From assembly GCA_004213515.1 (NCBI GenBank), contig SHAK01000011.1, positions 1 through 63,842 of the forward strand: 63,842 nt of DNA, read 5' to 3'. The DNA comes from Limisphaerales bacterium (GTDB lineage: Bacteria; Verrucomicrobiota; Verrucomicrobiia; Limisphaerales; UBA1096). How positions within the stretch are numbered: the first letter of the stretch is position 1; each line of letters starts with the position of its first letter. Under the pieces are notes generated by a model. That model was not told where the DNA came from. It did not search any database and saw only the letters and a program-made list of their open reading frames with translations. Positions 36,191 to 46,009 of the stretch are shown piece after piece. Both the position numbers and the translations under genes were made by a program.

Positions 36191-36885
36191 TTCAATACCG
36201 AATCATTCCTCTCTAATAATGATTCAATAAATGGCAAATCTGCCTGTGTTGTCGCTTTGGGATTTGGTTTATTACATTCGATCAACTTTACTTGTTGCCC
36301 TATGGCTTGGCATGCAGCTGTATCATCAGTGATAGTAATTCCTTGATCACGAACTTTTTTCAAAGCAGTCAAAATTATATCACGCCGAAACACCTGAGGG
36401 GTCTGAACTGCCCATAGATTTTCACGGATTACTGTTTCGAGAATATCAGATTGCTCGTTACCCCGTTTAAGAGAGTCCGTGACTCGCTTTGCTAACACAG
36501 CCGCACCAATCTCATATGCCGCACCAATTGCCTGGCTAACCACATCTAATGGAGAACAAGGTCGAGCCCCGTCCTGAATAGCCACGACATCTGCAGATGA
36601 ATCACTTGCATTTACACCATTCCACACAGAATCCTGACGCTCTGCTCCTCCATCAACAAGAATCCAAGGCTTCGTCAGTTCAATAGTTTTTGCTAGCTGA
36701 TTAAATCGTGTGTGAGATTCTTTACGAGCGACTACTACTACTTCACTGGCATCAACAAAACGATCAAATTGACGCCAGGTATGACCGACTAAAGGAATGC
36801 CAGCTACTTCAAAAAAAAGTTTATCACCCTGCCCCATTCGCGTACCAAGACCTGCTGCAACGATGACTATAGATACTTTTGGCAT
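36187..36885 (-). CDS. ispD: 2-C-methyl-D-erythritol 4-phosphate cytidylyltransferase
   Basis: 232 residues. Nucleotidyltransferase signature AAGLGTRMGQGDK (10-22), cytidine-site QDGARP, and TDDAA match IspD, which makes CDP-methylerythritol in the non-mevalonate isoprenoid pathway in the cytoplasm. Basic residues for methylerythritol phosphate (KRVTDSLKR) are present. It starts nine bases after the stop of the DUF1501 gene, so an essential isoprenoid gene rides at the end of a secreted-protein operon. ATG start with no evident ribosome-binding site. Confidence 0.93.
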   Translation of the reverse strand: MPKVSIVIVAAGLGTRMGQGDKLFFEVAGIPLVGHTWRQFDRFVDASEVVVVARKESHTRFNQLAKTIELTKPWILVDGGAERQDSVWNGVNASDSSADVVAIQDGARPCSPLDVVSQAIGAAYEIGAAVLAKRVTDSLKRGNEQSDILETVIRENLWAVQTPQVFRRDIILTALKKVRDQGITITDDTAACQAIGQQVKLIECNKPNPKATTQADLPFIESLLERNDSVLN

Positions 36886-36894
36886 GAATAAAAT

Positions 36895-38322
36895 TTAGGC
36901 AATCAAGTCATGAGCAACATTGCCGTGCGTATCAGTCAATCTCATGTCACGGCCATCAAAACGATAGGTCATTTTTTTATGATCCATTCCAAGCAAATGA
37001 AGCATAGTTGCATGCATGTCGTGTATATCTAATTTGTTCTCTACCGCTCTGTATCCAAACTCGTCAGTTGAGCCATAAGTAAACCCTTCCTTAACACCTC
37101 CGCCCGCCATCCAAATGGTAAAACCAAAAGGATTATGATCTCGACCATTACTACCCTGAGCAAATGGGGTTCTCCCAAATTCACCAGACCAAACAACCAG
37201 CGTATCCTTGAGCATTCCTCTGGATTTCAGGTCGCGCAACAAACCTGCTATCGGCTGGTCTATTGCCCGAGAATTGTCACCATGGTTTTTCTTAAGACCA
37301 CCATGTGCATCCCATCTGTCATTACCACTAATTCTGGGACAAGTTAATTCAATAAAGCGCACCCCCTTCTCTACTAATCGGCGCGCTATGAGACACTGCA
37401 TTCCAAAAGTCCGAGTTGGCTCAAATTTTGCATCTAGTCCATAAAGCTTTTGAGTCACATCTGTTTCCCCTTTTATATCAATCAATTCAGGTACAGCTGC
37501 TTGCATTCGGTAAGCCATTTCATAATTAGCAATAGCTGATTCGATTCCATCCACACGCCCTAGCCGTTCGAGAACTCCTTGATCAAGTTTATTAAGCAAA
37601 CCAAGTTTAGCTTCCTGCGCGCCCTTTCGGCTCTCACGAGGACGTATGTCCGCTAAAGGCTCCTTGCCTGTCTTGAATACGGTCGCTTGATGGCTAGCTG
37701 GCAAAAAACCATTCCCAAAATTATCCCAACCACCGGATGGAACAAGTCCACCGTTTAGCACAACAAATCCTGGCAGATCGTTCGCCTCAGCACCTAGTCC
37801 ATAGCTCATCCATGAGCCCATGCTAGGGCGTCCTTGCACCCCAAATCCAGTATGCAGAAAAAAGTTAGCACTATTGTGCTCAGAGAACTTCGATGTCATC
37901 GAGCGCACAACACACAAGTTATCCGCCATCTCACCAACATAAGGAAAAAGATCACTTACATTCAAACCACATTGGCCGTATTCCTTAAAACTCCAAGGTG
38001 ACTTAAGCGTCTTACCAATATTATCAAACTGTGTGGGGTTAATCTTGGCAGAAAATGGTTTGCCGTGATCCTTCTCCAATCTTGGTTTGTAGTCGAATGA
38101 ATCGACCTGTGAGACTCCCCCATCCATATAAAGAAAAATAACACTCTTGGCTTTTGGGTGATGATGCGTACTTCGCGGGGCAAATGGAGATTTAGTCTTA
38201 CCAAAGGCGGGATCTGCTAGAAGGCTACTTAAAGCTACAGCCCCAAATCCACCAGCGCAACGCCCTAACATTTCGCGCCGGCTCAAGGGTTTCGACATAA
38301 AATTGTTACATGCCATTTTCAT
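36895..38322 (-). CDS. DUF1501 family TAT-exported protein
   Basis: About 475 residues from the ATG at 38322; a GTG three codons upstream (38331) and an ATG two codons downstream (38316) are alternatives. A twin-arginine motif SRREMLGR is followed by GGFGAVALSSLLAD. The sulfatase/alkaline phosphatase-like core of DUF1501 is seen in SVIFLYMDGGVSQVDSFDYKP, WDAHGGLKKNHGDN, VVWSGEFGRTP and a C-terminal HLLGMD. The family nearly always follows a DUF1549/DUF1553 gene, as here, 14 bases apart, and the pair is thought to act together on the cell surface; the reaction is not established. Confidence 0.92.
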   Translation of the reverse strand: MKMACNNFMSKPLSRREMLGRCAGGFGAVALSSLLADPAFGKTKSPFAPRSTHHHPKAKSVIFLYMDGGVSQVDSFDYKPRLEKDHGKPFSAKINPTQFDNIGKTLKSPWSFKEYGQCGLNVSDLFPYVGEMADNLCVVRSMTSKFSEHNSANFFLHTGFGVQGRPSMGSWMSYGLGAEANDLPGFVVLNGGLVPSGGWDNFGNGFLPASHQATVFKTGKEPLADIRPRESRKGAQEAKLGLLNKLDQGVLERLGRVDGIESAIANYEMAYRMQAAVPELIDIKGETDVTQKLYGLDAKFEPTRTFGMQCLIARRLVEKGVRFIELTCPRISGNDRWDAHGGLKKNHGDNSRAIDQPIAGLLRDLKSRGMLKDTLVVWSGEFGRTPFAQGSNGRDHNPFGFTIWMAGGGVKEGFTYGSTDEFGYRAVENKLDIHDMHATMLHLLGMDHKKMTYRFDGRDMRLTDTHGNVAHDLIA

Positions 38323-38345
38323 TGATTTCACTTTATACAGTCGAA

Positions 38346-41300
38346 TTAGTATACAAAAACAAACTCTTTAACGTTAAATAATGTATGACAAAAATCCTTT
38401 AAGGACTCTCGAATCGTTTCATTACTATTCTCTTCTTTTTGCGAGTTGATAAAAGTCACTGCCTCAGCTGACTCCCAAGATTCAGGCTCACGACCAAATG
38501 CCTGCTTATATGCAAGGCCAACCAAATCACTTGTAGTAACTGCATCTGATTTCAAAAGAGAATCAGCCCAAATCGAAGCTTGCTTGTGGACAAATGGATT
38601 ATTCAACATAATCAACGGTTGCGCCGGAGAATTTGAAACTGTGCGCTTACCAATTGTAGAAAACGGGGTCGGTTTATCAAAAGCCATCAACATTGGTTCA
38701 AGATGGTTACGCCTTACCTCAACGTAAATGCTTCTGCGGCCATCCCCATCCATGGGGCCGCTGCCCCGCGGACTACGGTTGTTTCTCATAAATGAAGTAA
38801 TGTGTACCATCGGACCTTTACCGAATTGGCGTTTGTCGATTCGACCAGATACCGCAAGTAAACGGTCTCGAATAACCTCAGCCTGCAATCGTCGTATCGG
38901 CATTCTATGCAGTAAATAATTATTAGGATCCTCAACTTCATTAATCTTATTTGGCTTACTAGATTGCCTGTAAGTACTTGAGTGAACCATCTGGCGAATC
39001 ATGTCCTTAACAGACCACCCACGGTTGATAATCTGACTAGCTAAATAGTCGAGTAGTTCAGGATGGGTTGGGACTTTGCCATTGGCACCAAAATTATCGA
39101 CGGTCTCTACAATCCCTCGCCCAAAGAGGTGATGCCATATACGGTTTACAAAAACTCTAGAAACAAAAGGATTATCAGGTTCTACCATACGCTTGGCCAA
39201 ACTCAGCCTCCCGCTTCCTTGACTGGGAGCTTCGCGCTTTACTAGTGCCTCGAGAAATGAACGCGGCACTAAATCGGCTGCCGGCGATTTGTGGTTACCT
39301 CGAACCAAAATGGGTTCATCTTCTCCGTTCCCATCAAGTAATGTAAGAGCCAAAGAAGGCTTGGGAATGGAATTTTCAATATTTAATTTCTTTTTTTTGT
39401 ATACTGCGAATTTATTAGCTGCTAGTGCAAGATTTAAAGGCTTTTCCAAGAGATTGCCATTTCGAATGACCCAATTAAGTAATTGTGCCGTTTCATGATT
39501 AGAATTGCCTGCCGCATGATCTGCCGCGGTAGAAATGAACAAGCTAGCCAAATCCTCATCACTCTTAAGAAAGTCGGCCACTCGCGAATTCACACTGTGA
39601 ATCACAGGAGGTTCTCCATCCCCAAACTGAACACGTTCAAGTGAGAAATCGCCGCGGGGGGTAAACTCTACATGCACTCTAAAGCCAATATAATCTTTTA
39701 CTTGATGCCGATGCCACTTCCACTCATTCCCCTTACTGTCGAGTTTTTGACGAACAACCCCATGCAGTGGGCCAGCCACCTGCCTGTGCGAATTCACCGC
39801 CATAAAAACATCTGCTTTACCTTTATAACGATACCAAAGAGAATCTCCATTGACCCCAAAGGTCCGAGTGCGGATTAGTCCAGAAAAACGGCTGCTCAAC
39901 TCATCATTTCGTGCTGAACCATTTTCAACAAACTCCTTAATTGGTTGATTAAGTTCATTACCAAAAATAGGAGATCCTGATTTCATCGGACCATTTCCAA
40001 ATTGTTTTCCACCCGTAAACCACTCTTCTGGCCCCTGCTCGCGGCGGTAGTCCGAGACCATATCCGAAGAGCGCCAATCACGCTCACTTTTAACATAATT
40101 ACGCTCTCCCTCCTCAATCGTCTCAATAATCTTGATAGACTTTAATTTGTCTATGCTATCTAACTCTGATTTATGCATCTCAGATAAAGCATCCGAAGGT
40201 GACTGACCAAGCTTAACCTTAACAATACTATGAATAGGGTCAGTAGCATTACCGCTAGCCTTGTCGAGATAAGCAACCCAAGCAGCGAGCTTTTTCGCAG
40301 TCAACTTCGAGGCCTTTGCCTTTGCAATCACAGTTGGATGCGAGGCAATGTAGTCAGATGGCTTCGGCATATCTTTGCCTTTAATTATTTCACCTAAAAT
40401 TTCCGTAGACGCCTTCAGATACTCTTCCATTCGTCTCACCCGATATTTTATTGTTGCAGCGTACTCAGCCACCAAGTCTGCTTCACTTTTCAAGCGCAAA
40501 CTTTCTAATTTTTTATAAGCATCATCTTGAGCCGCAGGATCGGCCATATCTTTAAGGTGGTAGCCTGAACTCTGAAGTATTCCTGCAAATGCGTAGTAAT
40601 CCTCGGTCGAAATAGCATCGAATTTGTGATCGTGGCAGCGAGCACAACCCAATGTCATACCGAGAAATGCCTTGGAATAAACATCAATCTGATTATGCAC
40701 TCGATTGCACTCATCACCACGAATGTCCACCGGTGAATGCGTCGCCTCTCCGAGATGCCAAAATCCAGGTCCCTTTGCAGATTCGTTCTCGCGGGTGACT
40801 GGATCAAGCCTAGGTTTATCAATCATATCTCCAGCAACATGCTCAATAACAAAATCGTCGTAAGGCACATCAGCATTAAACGCTCGCACAACATAGTTTC
40901 GATACCGAAAAGCTTCTGGAATAGGATAATCAGCCTCGTGACCACGGGTCTCAGCAAATCGAACTAAATCAAGCCAATGCTGTCCCCATCGCTCTCCGAA
41001 ATGAGGTGAAGCCAACAATCTTTCAACGAGTTTTTTGTAAGCATTTGGTGATGTATCGGAAACAAAAACATCAATCTCGTTTGGTTCTGGGGGCAACCCA
41101 ATAAGATCAAAATACAGCCGACGAATGATATTGCGTCGTGTCGCTTCGATATTTGGCTCCAGTTCAGCCTCCTCGAGTTTTGCCAAAATAAAATGATCAA
41201 TAGCATTATTAATCCAATTTCGACCTGAAATAGATTTGATAATTGGCGGATGAATATCGCTTCTAATTTGCTTCCAAGCCCAATGATCGGCTTTACGCTT

Positions 41301-41738
41301 GGAGATATCAAAATCATCTTTATCAGTTATATTAGCTGTATCGCCACTTCGTGGATCTGGAGCACCCAGCGAAATCCACTTTCTTAATTTATCAATTGCA
41401 GACTTTGAAAGTCTGCTCTTGGGAGGCATCTGCAAGTCGTCATTCTCATAAGAAACTGCTTTTATCAAAAGACTTGCTGCTGGATTACCAGGTATAATTG
41501 TCGGACCAGCTTCACCTCCCTTTAGTAATCCAGCGGCCGTATCGAGCAATAATTCACCTTTGGCTTTTCCGGCTTCTTCACTGTGGCATTTATAGCAATT
41601 CTCAGCCAAAACAGGTCGAATATGATTTTCAAAAAACTCCATTCCTTCGGCTTCAGAAGCATCTGCGACGCTTGATCTAACTAGAGCGCTAAGACAGAAC
41701 AAATAAACAAATTGCAATATAAGCCTAAAATGAATCAT
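38346..41738 (-). CDS. planctomycete-type cytochrome c / DUF1549 / DUF1553 protein
   Basis: 1130 residues from the ATG at 41738 (signal peptide to about VRSSVADA); a TTG at 41780 extends the frame. Domains: cytochrome-c-like with C-Y-K-C-H near residue 45, DUF1549 (about 170-380) with C-A-R-C-H, a long mixed middle region (about 400-800) containing a beta-rich LWYRYKGKADVFMAVNSHR block that may bind sugar, and DUF1553 (about 840-1100) with NRIWHHLFGRGIVETVDNFG. It is first in a leftward operon with DUF1501 and ispD. Two hemes plus the DUF1501 partner suggest electron transfer during sugar oxidation, which is inference. Confidence 0.92.
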   Translation of the reverse strand: MIHFRLILQFVYLFCLSALVRSSVADASEAEGMEFFENHIRPVLAENCYKCHSEEAGKAKGELLLDTAAGLLKGGEAGPTIIPGNPAASLLIKAVSYENDDLQMPPKSRLSKSAIDKLRKWISLGAPDPRSGDTANITDKDDFDISKRKADHWAWKQIRSDIHPPIIKSISGRNWINNAIDHFILAKLEEAELEPNIEATRRNIIRRLYFDLIGLPPEPNEIDVFVSDTSPNAYKKLVERLLASPHFGERWGQHWLDLVRFAETRGHEADYPIPEAFRYRNYVVRAFNADVPYDDFVIEHVAGDMIDKPRLDPVTRENESAKGPGFWHLGEATHSPVDIRGDECNRVHNQIDVYSKAFLGMTLGCARCHDHKFDAISTEDYYAFAGILQSSGYHLKDMADPAAQDDAYKKLESLRLKSEADLVAEYAATIKYRVRRMEEYLKASTEILGEIIKGKDMPKPSDYIASHPTVIAKAKASKLTAKKLAAWVAYLDKASGNATDPIHSIVKVKLGQSPSDALSEMHKSELDSIDKLKSIKIIETIEEGERNYVKSERDWRSSDMVSDYRREQGPEEWFTGGKQFGNGPMKSGSPIFGNELNQPIKEFVENGSARNDELSSRFSGLIRTRTFGVNGDSLWYRYKGKADVFMAVNSHRQVAGPLHGVVRQKLDSKGNEWKWHRHQVKDYIGFRVHVEFTPRGDFSLERVQFGDGEPPVIHSVNSRVADFLKSDEDLASLFISTAADHAAGNSNHETAQLLNWVIRNGNLLEKPLNLALAANKFAVYKKKKLNIENSIPKPSLALTLLDGNGEDEPILVRGNHKSPAADLVPRSFLEALVKREAPSQGSGRLSLAKRMVEPDNPFVSRVFVNRIWHHLFGRGIVETVDNFGANGKVPTHPELLDYLASQIINRGWSVKDMIRQMVHSSTYRQSSKPNKINEVEDPNNYLLHRMPIRRLQAEVIRDRLLAVSGRIDKRQFGKGPMVHITSFMRNNRSPRGSGPMDGDGRRSIYVEVRRNHLEPMLMAFDKPTPFSTIGKRTVSNSPAQPLIMLNNPFVHKQASIWADSLLKSDAVTTSDLVGLAYKQAFGREPESWESAEAVTFINSQKEENSNETIRESLKDFCHTLFNVKEFVFVY

Positions 41739-41909
41739 CAAAGAGTAGAAAAAGATTACAAAAACTACCCATTTATTCAAGCCAAGGCAAAGAATAGTGA
41801 AGGCAGGAAATAAATACTCATACTATGTTAAAAATGTCAAAATACTCAATAAACGCTTGCAATCAACAAGCTGGCCTCTAATGTTTCCGCCCTTTTGTTG
41901 AGGGTCAAA

Positions 41910-42254
41910 ATGATACTCAATCCAATGCTACAGACTATTATTGCTCAAGCTCCGGCTCAAGCTCCGGACCAATCCGGAGGTTTTCAAATGTTTCTTCCGA
42001 TGATCCTAATGATCGTCATCTTTTATTTCCTTTTAATTAGACCTCAAACAAAAAGGGAAAAGGATCGCAAGAAAATGGTAGAAGCACTTAAAAGTGGAGA
42101 TTCTGTGGTAACAAGGGGTGGTGTGGTAGGAACAATACAGTCTGTCAAAGCAGACACTGTAACAATTCGATCCTTGGAAAGTAAATTTGAATTAGAAAAG
42201 TATTCGGTTGAACGTCAAATAACTGATAAATCCGAATTAAAAGAAACTAAATAG
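41910..42254 (+). CDS. yajC: preprotein translocase subunit YajC
   Basis: 114 residues from the ATG at 41910; a TTG at 41895 adds five. One transmembrane helix (MFLPMILMIVIFYFLLIRPQ) is followed by the conserved RPQTKREK-x-x-x-K and SGDSVVTRGGVVGTI block of YajC. A Gln/Ala/Pro-rich segment before the helix is encoded by a tandem 12-base repeat (GCTCAAGCTCCG, about 41943-41966). It joins the SecDF complex that helps SecYEG export proteins, and secDF follows after nine bases. A weak promoter TTGCAA (41857-41862) - 16 - TAATGT is possible. Confidence 0.93.
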   Translation: MILNPMLQTIIAQAPAQAPDQSGGFQMFLPMILMIVIFYFLLIRPQTKREKDRKKMVEALKSGDSVVTRGGVVGTIQSVKADTVTIRSLESKFELEKYSVERQITDKSELKETK

Positions 42255-42263
42255 GCTAATAAC

Positions 42264-44789
42264 GTGAAACGCAGTAACATAAAACGATTCTTACTTCTGG
42301 CTTTAATTCTTTGGTGGGCAATATCAGAGATGACGCCACTTCAAGATAAAGAAGGTCGATTGCTTAAGGAATTCATCTCTGGATCAAATGACCAGAATAG
42401 CCAAGTCATCTCAAACATTCACACGAATGCTCTAAATAATTTCGCAAAACAAACAGATTCAAAGAATGAATACGGAGCCCTCTTATCCGCTGTTGAGGCA
42501 TCAGGAGTATCACTTAAAGATTACTTTGATTTCAGGTATAGCGGTCAAAAATCTGACAAGGAACTAAACGATGCAATACTTCAGAAACTGCAAAAAAAAT
42601 CATCTGGCCAAATTCAGTATGGTTTAGATTTACAAGGTGGATCTTCATTTCTTGTGGCAATGAAGATGAATAGCACAAACGATGTTGATTATGAAGGAGC
42701 TCTTTCACAGGCAGTTGAAGTTCTTAGAAGCCGCGTTGATAAAGAGTTCCTAGGTGTAGTTGAACCAGACATTAGGCCATTGGGTAAAGATAAAATAATG
42801 ATACAGCTCCCAGGTCTTTCAGCAGCTGATCAGTCAAAGGCTCGCAAAATTGTAACTCAAGCAGCTTTCCTTGAATTTGGACTTGTTCATACAAATTCAG
42901 TTGCTCTGATTGCAAATGGAATTACACCTCAAGGCTACAAGAAGTTTTCCAAAACTCGAAAAGATCCCCAAGGTAATGAATACACAGATGAAGTACTAGT
43001 CGAAATACCAAATAAATATGGATTAAAAGGAGAGCAGATTTCAGATGCCAGACCTAGTCGAGACCCTCTCACGTCAAACCCTTTGATTTTGTTCACATTT
43101 AATAGTGAAGGAGGAGCGGCCATGGGACGGCTAAGCGGCAATAACGTGGGAAGATCAATGGCAATTATCCTTGATGGAAAGCTCATGTCGGCGCCTACAC
43201 TTCAGGAACAAATTACAAGTAACGGGCAGATATCTGGTGACTTTAAAATGCAGGAAGCTGCAACTATCGCAAATGCTTTACTAAACCCATTAAAGGCTCC
43301 ACTCGAAATTGAGGAAGAGATGAGCGTGGAACCAAGTTTAGGGAAAGATTCGGTGGACAGTGGCAAACGCGCAGCACTCTACGGCGTGATAGCTGTAGCA
43401 ATATTCATGTTAATTTACTACTGGTTTGCAGGTATAGTTGCCAACTTTGCACTCGTTCTAAACTTAATAATATTACTGGGGGTAATGTGCTATCTTAATG
43501 CAGCTCTTACGCTCCCAGGCATAGCTGGCATAGTTTTGACAATCGGCATGGCTATTGATGCTAACGTTCTAATTTTTGAACGTATTAGAGAGGAACTTAA
43601 ATCAGGCAAGGGAATCCAAGGAGCAGTCGAGACAGGTTATGCGCGTGCTTTTAGTACCATTATTGATGCTAACCTAACTACACTCATCGTTTCAGTCATA
43701 CTAATGTTTATGGGGACAGGACCAGTCAAAGGTTTCGGGGTCACTCTTACAGTTGGTATCTGTGCAAGTATGTTCACCGCACTCGTTGTGACTCGTTTGG
43801 TATTCGATCTATTTAAAAACTACGGAGCCGACCACGGTTTAAGAGCAATTCAACAACCAAAATTAAACTTCATGGGCTTTTCTAAAGTTGCATTCATAAC
43901 TTCGTGGTCGATGGTTATAATTGGCATCGGTTATGGCTTTTACCGAGGCAGTGATGCTATGGGAATAGATTTTAAAGGTGGAGACAGAGTTACAATAGAG
44001 TTCAGTAACAAGAAAACAGAAACAGAACTCCGTGATACAATAAAGGAAAGCCTTGGCGCAACATTGGCTAATAGAGCACAGATTCAATATCAGTCTGGAG
44101 GAGGCAGTCAAGAACGCCTCCAAGTTACTGTCAATTTTGGTGACGGAGAAAAAACTTTTGAAGCATTAAATACTGGTTTTCCAGATGCTGAATTTAAGAA
44201 AGTTAGCCAACTAAGGACGGGAGCCAGTATTAGTAATGAAATTCTTCAAACTGCCACCAAATCTCTGCTTATTGCACTTTTTGCCATTCTCGTTTACGTA
44301 ACATTCCGTTACGAATTTTCGTTTGCTCTGGGTGCTATTCTAGCCATTATTCATGATATACTTATGACAATGGGTATCTTTTTCCTTTGGGGTGGCGAAC
44401 TAAGCGCACCCGTGATGGCTGCTTTACTTACAATTATAGGTTTTTCCATCAATGACACAATTGTGATATTTGACCGAATTCGTGAAGACTTAAAACTTGG
44501 CCTTCCCGGAACATTTACTGAAATCATGAATGGAGCGATCGCTAAAACGCTAAGCCGAACAATTATCACCTCTGGAACAACTTTAATTGCTGCGGGTTCA
44601 CTCTTCTTTCTAGGAGGAGGAGCAATCCACTCATTTGCATTCATATTGCTTGTAGGTGTTCTTACTGGCACATTTTCCAGTATATTTATTGCTGGCTCAC
44701 TCGTTCTATGGCGCAATAAAGGAGAGAAGCCCAAACTAGCTGACGAAACAGTAATTACTCAACACAGTATTTCCTCGTCCGAGGCGTAA
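42264..44789 (+). CDS. secDF: fused protein translocase subunit SecDF
   Basis: 841 residues with GTG start, a natural SecD-SecF fusion. The SecD half has helix 1 at about 8-22, the periplasmic P1 region (GLDLQGGSSFLV, then PGLSAADQSKARK), and five more helices ending about 520 with GIAGIVLTIGMAIDANVLIFERIREE. The SecF half (about 540-830) repeats the pattern with GIDFKGGDRV and TIIGFSINDTIVIFDRIRED. The duplicated D-x-N/N-D-T-V motifs conduct protons that power late steps of export. Transcribed with yajC and ended by a terminator at 44817. GTG start has no strong ribosome-binding site. Confidence 0.96.
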   Translation: MKRSNIKRFLLLALILWWAISEMTPLQDKEGRLLKEFISGSNDQNSQVISNIHTNALNNFAKQTDSKNEYGALLSAVEASGVSLKDYFDFRYSGQKSDKELNDAILQKLQKKSSGQIQYGLDLQGGSSFLVAMKMNSTNDVDYEGALSQAVEVLRSRVDKEFLGVVEPDIRPLGKDKIMIQLPGLSAADQSKARKIVTQAAFLEFGLVHTNSVALIANGITPQGYKKFSKTRKDPQGNEYTDEVLVEIPNKYGLKGEQISDARPSRDPLTSNPLILFTFNSEGGAAMGRLSGNNVGRSMAIILDGKLMSAPTLQEQITSNGQISGDFKMQEAATIANALLNPLKAPLEIEEEMSVEPSLGKDSVDSGKRAALYGVIAVAIFMLIYYWFAGIVANFALVLNLIILLGVMCYLNAALTLPGIAGIVLTIGMAIDANVLIFERIREELKSGKGIQGAVETGYARAFSTIIDANLTTLIVSVILMFMGTGPVKGFGVTLTVGICASMFTALVVTRLVFDLFKNYGADHGLRAIQQPKLNFMGFSKVAFITSWSMVIIGIGYGFYRGSDAMGIDFKGGDRVTIEFSNKKTETELRDTIKESLGATLANRAQIQYQSGGGSQERLQVTVNFGDGEKTFEALNTGFPDAEFKKVSQLRTGASISNEILQTATKSLLIALFAILVYVTFRYEFSFALGAILAIIHDILMTMGIFFLWGGELSAPVMAALLTIIGFSINDTIVIFDRIREDLKLGLPGTFTEIMNGAIAKTLSRTIITSGTTLIAAGSLFFLGGGAIHSFAFILLVGVLTGTFSSIFIAGSLVLWRNKGEKPKLADETVITQHSISSSEA

Positions 44790-44816
44790 TTAGATATTTA
44801 CCAATTAAATTTACAC

Positions 44817-44852
44817 AAAGTCGCCTTGCTCATGCTTGGCGACTTTCTTTTT
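44817..44852 (+). terminator. rho-independent terminator after yajC-secDF
   Basis: Perfect inverted arms AAAGTCGCC (44817-44825) and GGCGACTTT (44838-44846) surround a 12-base loop, followed by a T-rich tract (CTTTTT). It separates secDF from the TerC gene. Confidence 0.85.
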
Positions 44853-44894
44853 AGGTTTTAATCTAGTAAACAAGTTTTTCCATTATAGATTTAG

Positions 44895-45917
44895 ATGATT
44901 CTCTTGGCTTCAATGAACCCAGCTTTTAATGAAAGCACCATGACTATTGCTCCTACTAATTGGGTTTGGTTCATAGTAGCAGTACTGGTCTTCCTAGCCT
45001 TGGACTTAGGGGTTTTTCATCGCAAGCCACATGCTGTAGGGTTTAGGGAAGCAATGATGTGGACAACCATCTGGGGCTCCATGTCTATTGCATTTGCTTT
45101 TTGGATCGCTCCCGCAATGGTCGGAGAACAATGGACTGGAGACCATACAAAATTGTTTATCACTGGCTACGTCGTTGAGTTATCGCTTTCAATGGATAAT
45201 GTTTTTGTAATCGCATTAATATTTTCATTCTTTCGGGTGCCGGCAGAATTCCAACATCGAGTGCTCTTTTGGGGAATACTTGGAGCACTAGTAATGCGTG
45301 CTGTGATGATTCTAGCAGGTGCCAGCTTAATTCATCAGTTTCATTGGATTCTATATATATTTGGAGCTTTCCTTTTGGTGACTGGAATTAAGATGCTGTT
45401 CGCCGGAGATGAAGAAGTTGAGCCGGAAAAAAATATCGCCATCCGCCTAGCTCGTAAATTTTATCCAATCTCAACCGAATTCGACGGACAAAAATTCTTT
45501 ACGATCTTGAATGGACGACGTGCTTTGACACCTCTAGCACTGTGCCTAATTATGGTAGAGACTACTGACTTAATTTTTGCCGTTGATTCAATTCCCGCTA
45601 TATTTGGAATCACCAACGAGCCCTTCATTATTTTCACATCGAATGTCTTTGCAATTTTGGGGCTCAGGTCACTCTATTTCTTACTGGTTGGCCTACTCAA
45701 ACACTTTTGCTATCTGAAGTACGGACTGGCTTTAGTTTTGATTTTCATTGGATTTAAAATGTTAATAGTACTGTGGGAAGGTCGGCCAACTTGGCTCGTT
45801 TTTGAGCACAACCATAATCTCGTACTTATTATCGTTGGATCAATTCTTGGACTATCAATTGCAATTTCCCTGATAGCGTCAAAATTTAAGACTAAAGAAT
45901 CCGAAAAGGATTCCTAA
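44895..45917 (+). CDS. TerC/Alx family integral membrane protein
   Basis: 340 residues with about nine hydrophobic helices. Signature segments are VFLALDLGVFHR in helix 1, VELSLSMDNVFVIALIF in helix 3, MVETTDLIFAVDSIPAIF and ITNEPFIIFTSNVFAILGLRSLYF. Acidic residues inside these helices (LDLG, SMDN, TTD, AVDS) are the family hallmark. TerC/Alx proteins are linked to manganese export and loading of metal to secreted enzymes. Which metal applies here is not shown. The first ATG is used; an internal ATG lies 15 codons later. A weak AAGGC/GCCTT hairpin follows the stop. Confidence 0.92.
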   Translation: MILLASMNPAFNESTMTIAPTNWVWFIVAVLVFLALDLGVFHRKPHAVGFREAMMWTTIWGSMSIAFAFWIAPAMVGEQWTGDHTKLFITGYVVELSLSMDNVFVIALIFSFFRVPAEFQHRVLFWGILGALVMRAVMILAGASLIHQFHWILYIFGAFLLVTGIKMLFAGDEEVEPEKNIAIRLARKFYPISTEFDGQKFFTILNGRRALTPLALCLIMVETTDLIFAVDSIPAIFGITNEPFIIFTSNVFAILGLRSLYFLLVGLLKHFCYLKYGLALVLIFIGFKMLIVLWEGRPTWLVFEHNHNLVLIIVGSILGLSIAISLIASKFKTKESEKDS

Positions 45918-45923
45918 TAAAAA

Positions 45924-45938
45924 AAGGCAATTAGCCTT
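45924..45938 (+). terminator. weak hairpin after the TerC gene
   Basis: AAGGC and GCCTT pair around AATTA shortly after the stop, with A-rich sequence before and no long T-tract after. It may reduce read-through into recJ, but is weak. Confidence 0.35.
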
Positions 45939-45984
45939 ATAAATTTAAGTTTATGTATAAAAATAATAATATTATTCGGATAAC

Positions 45985-46009
45985 AAGGGGGATCCAGATG
46001 CTAGTGTGA
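45985..46009 (+). promoter_or_regulatory. ribosome-binding site and three-codon leader overlapping the recJ start
   Basis: AAGGGGGA (45985-45992) is one of the few clear Shine-Dalgarno sequences in the window. It lies six bases before an ATG (45998) that opens ATG-CTA-GTG-TGA, and 14 bases before the recJ GTG (46006). The TGA stop of this mini-frame overlaps the recJ start codon by two bases, which fits translation by reinitiation. Confidence 0.45.

Noticed and set aside
37135-37444. Antisense frames of about 70 codons within DUF1501
   Set aside because: They mirror the codon pattern of the real gene and show no domain.
41943-41966. Tandem 12-base repeat in yajC as a regulatory repeat
   Set aside because: It is in frame and only codes a repeated A-Q-A-P segment before the membrane helix.
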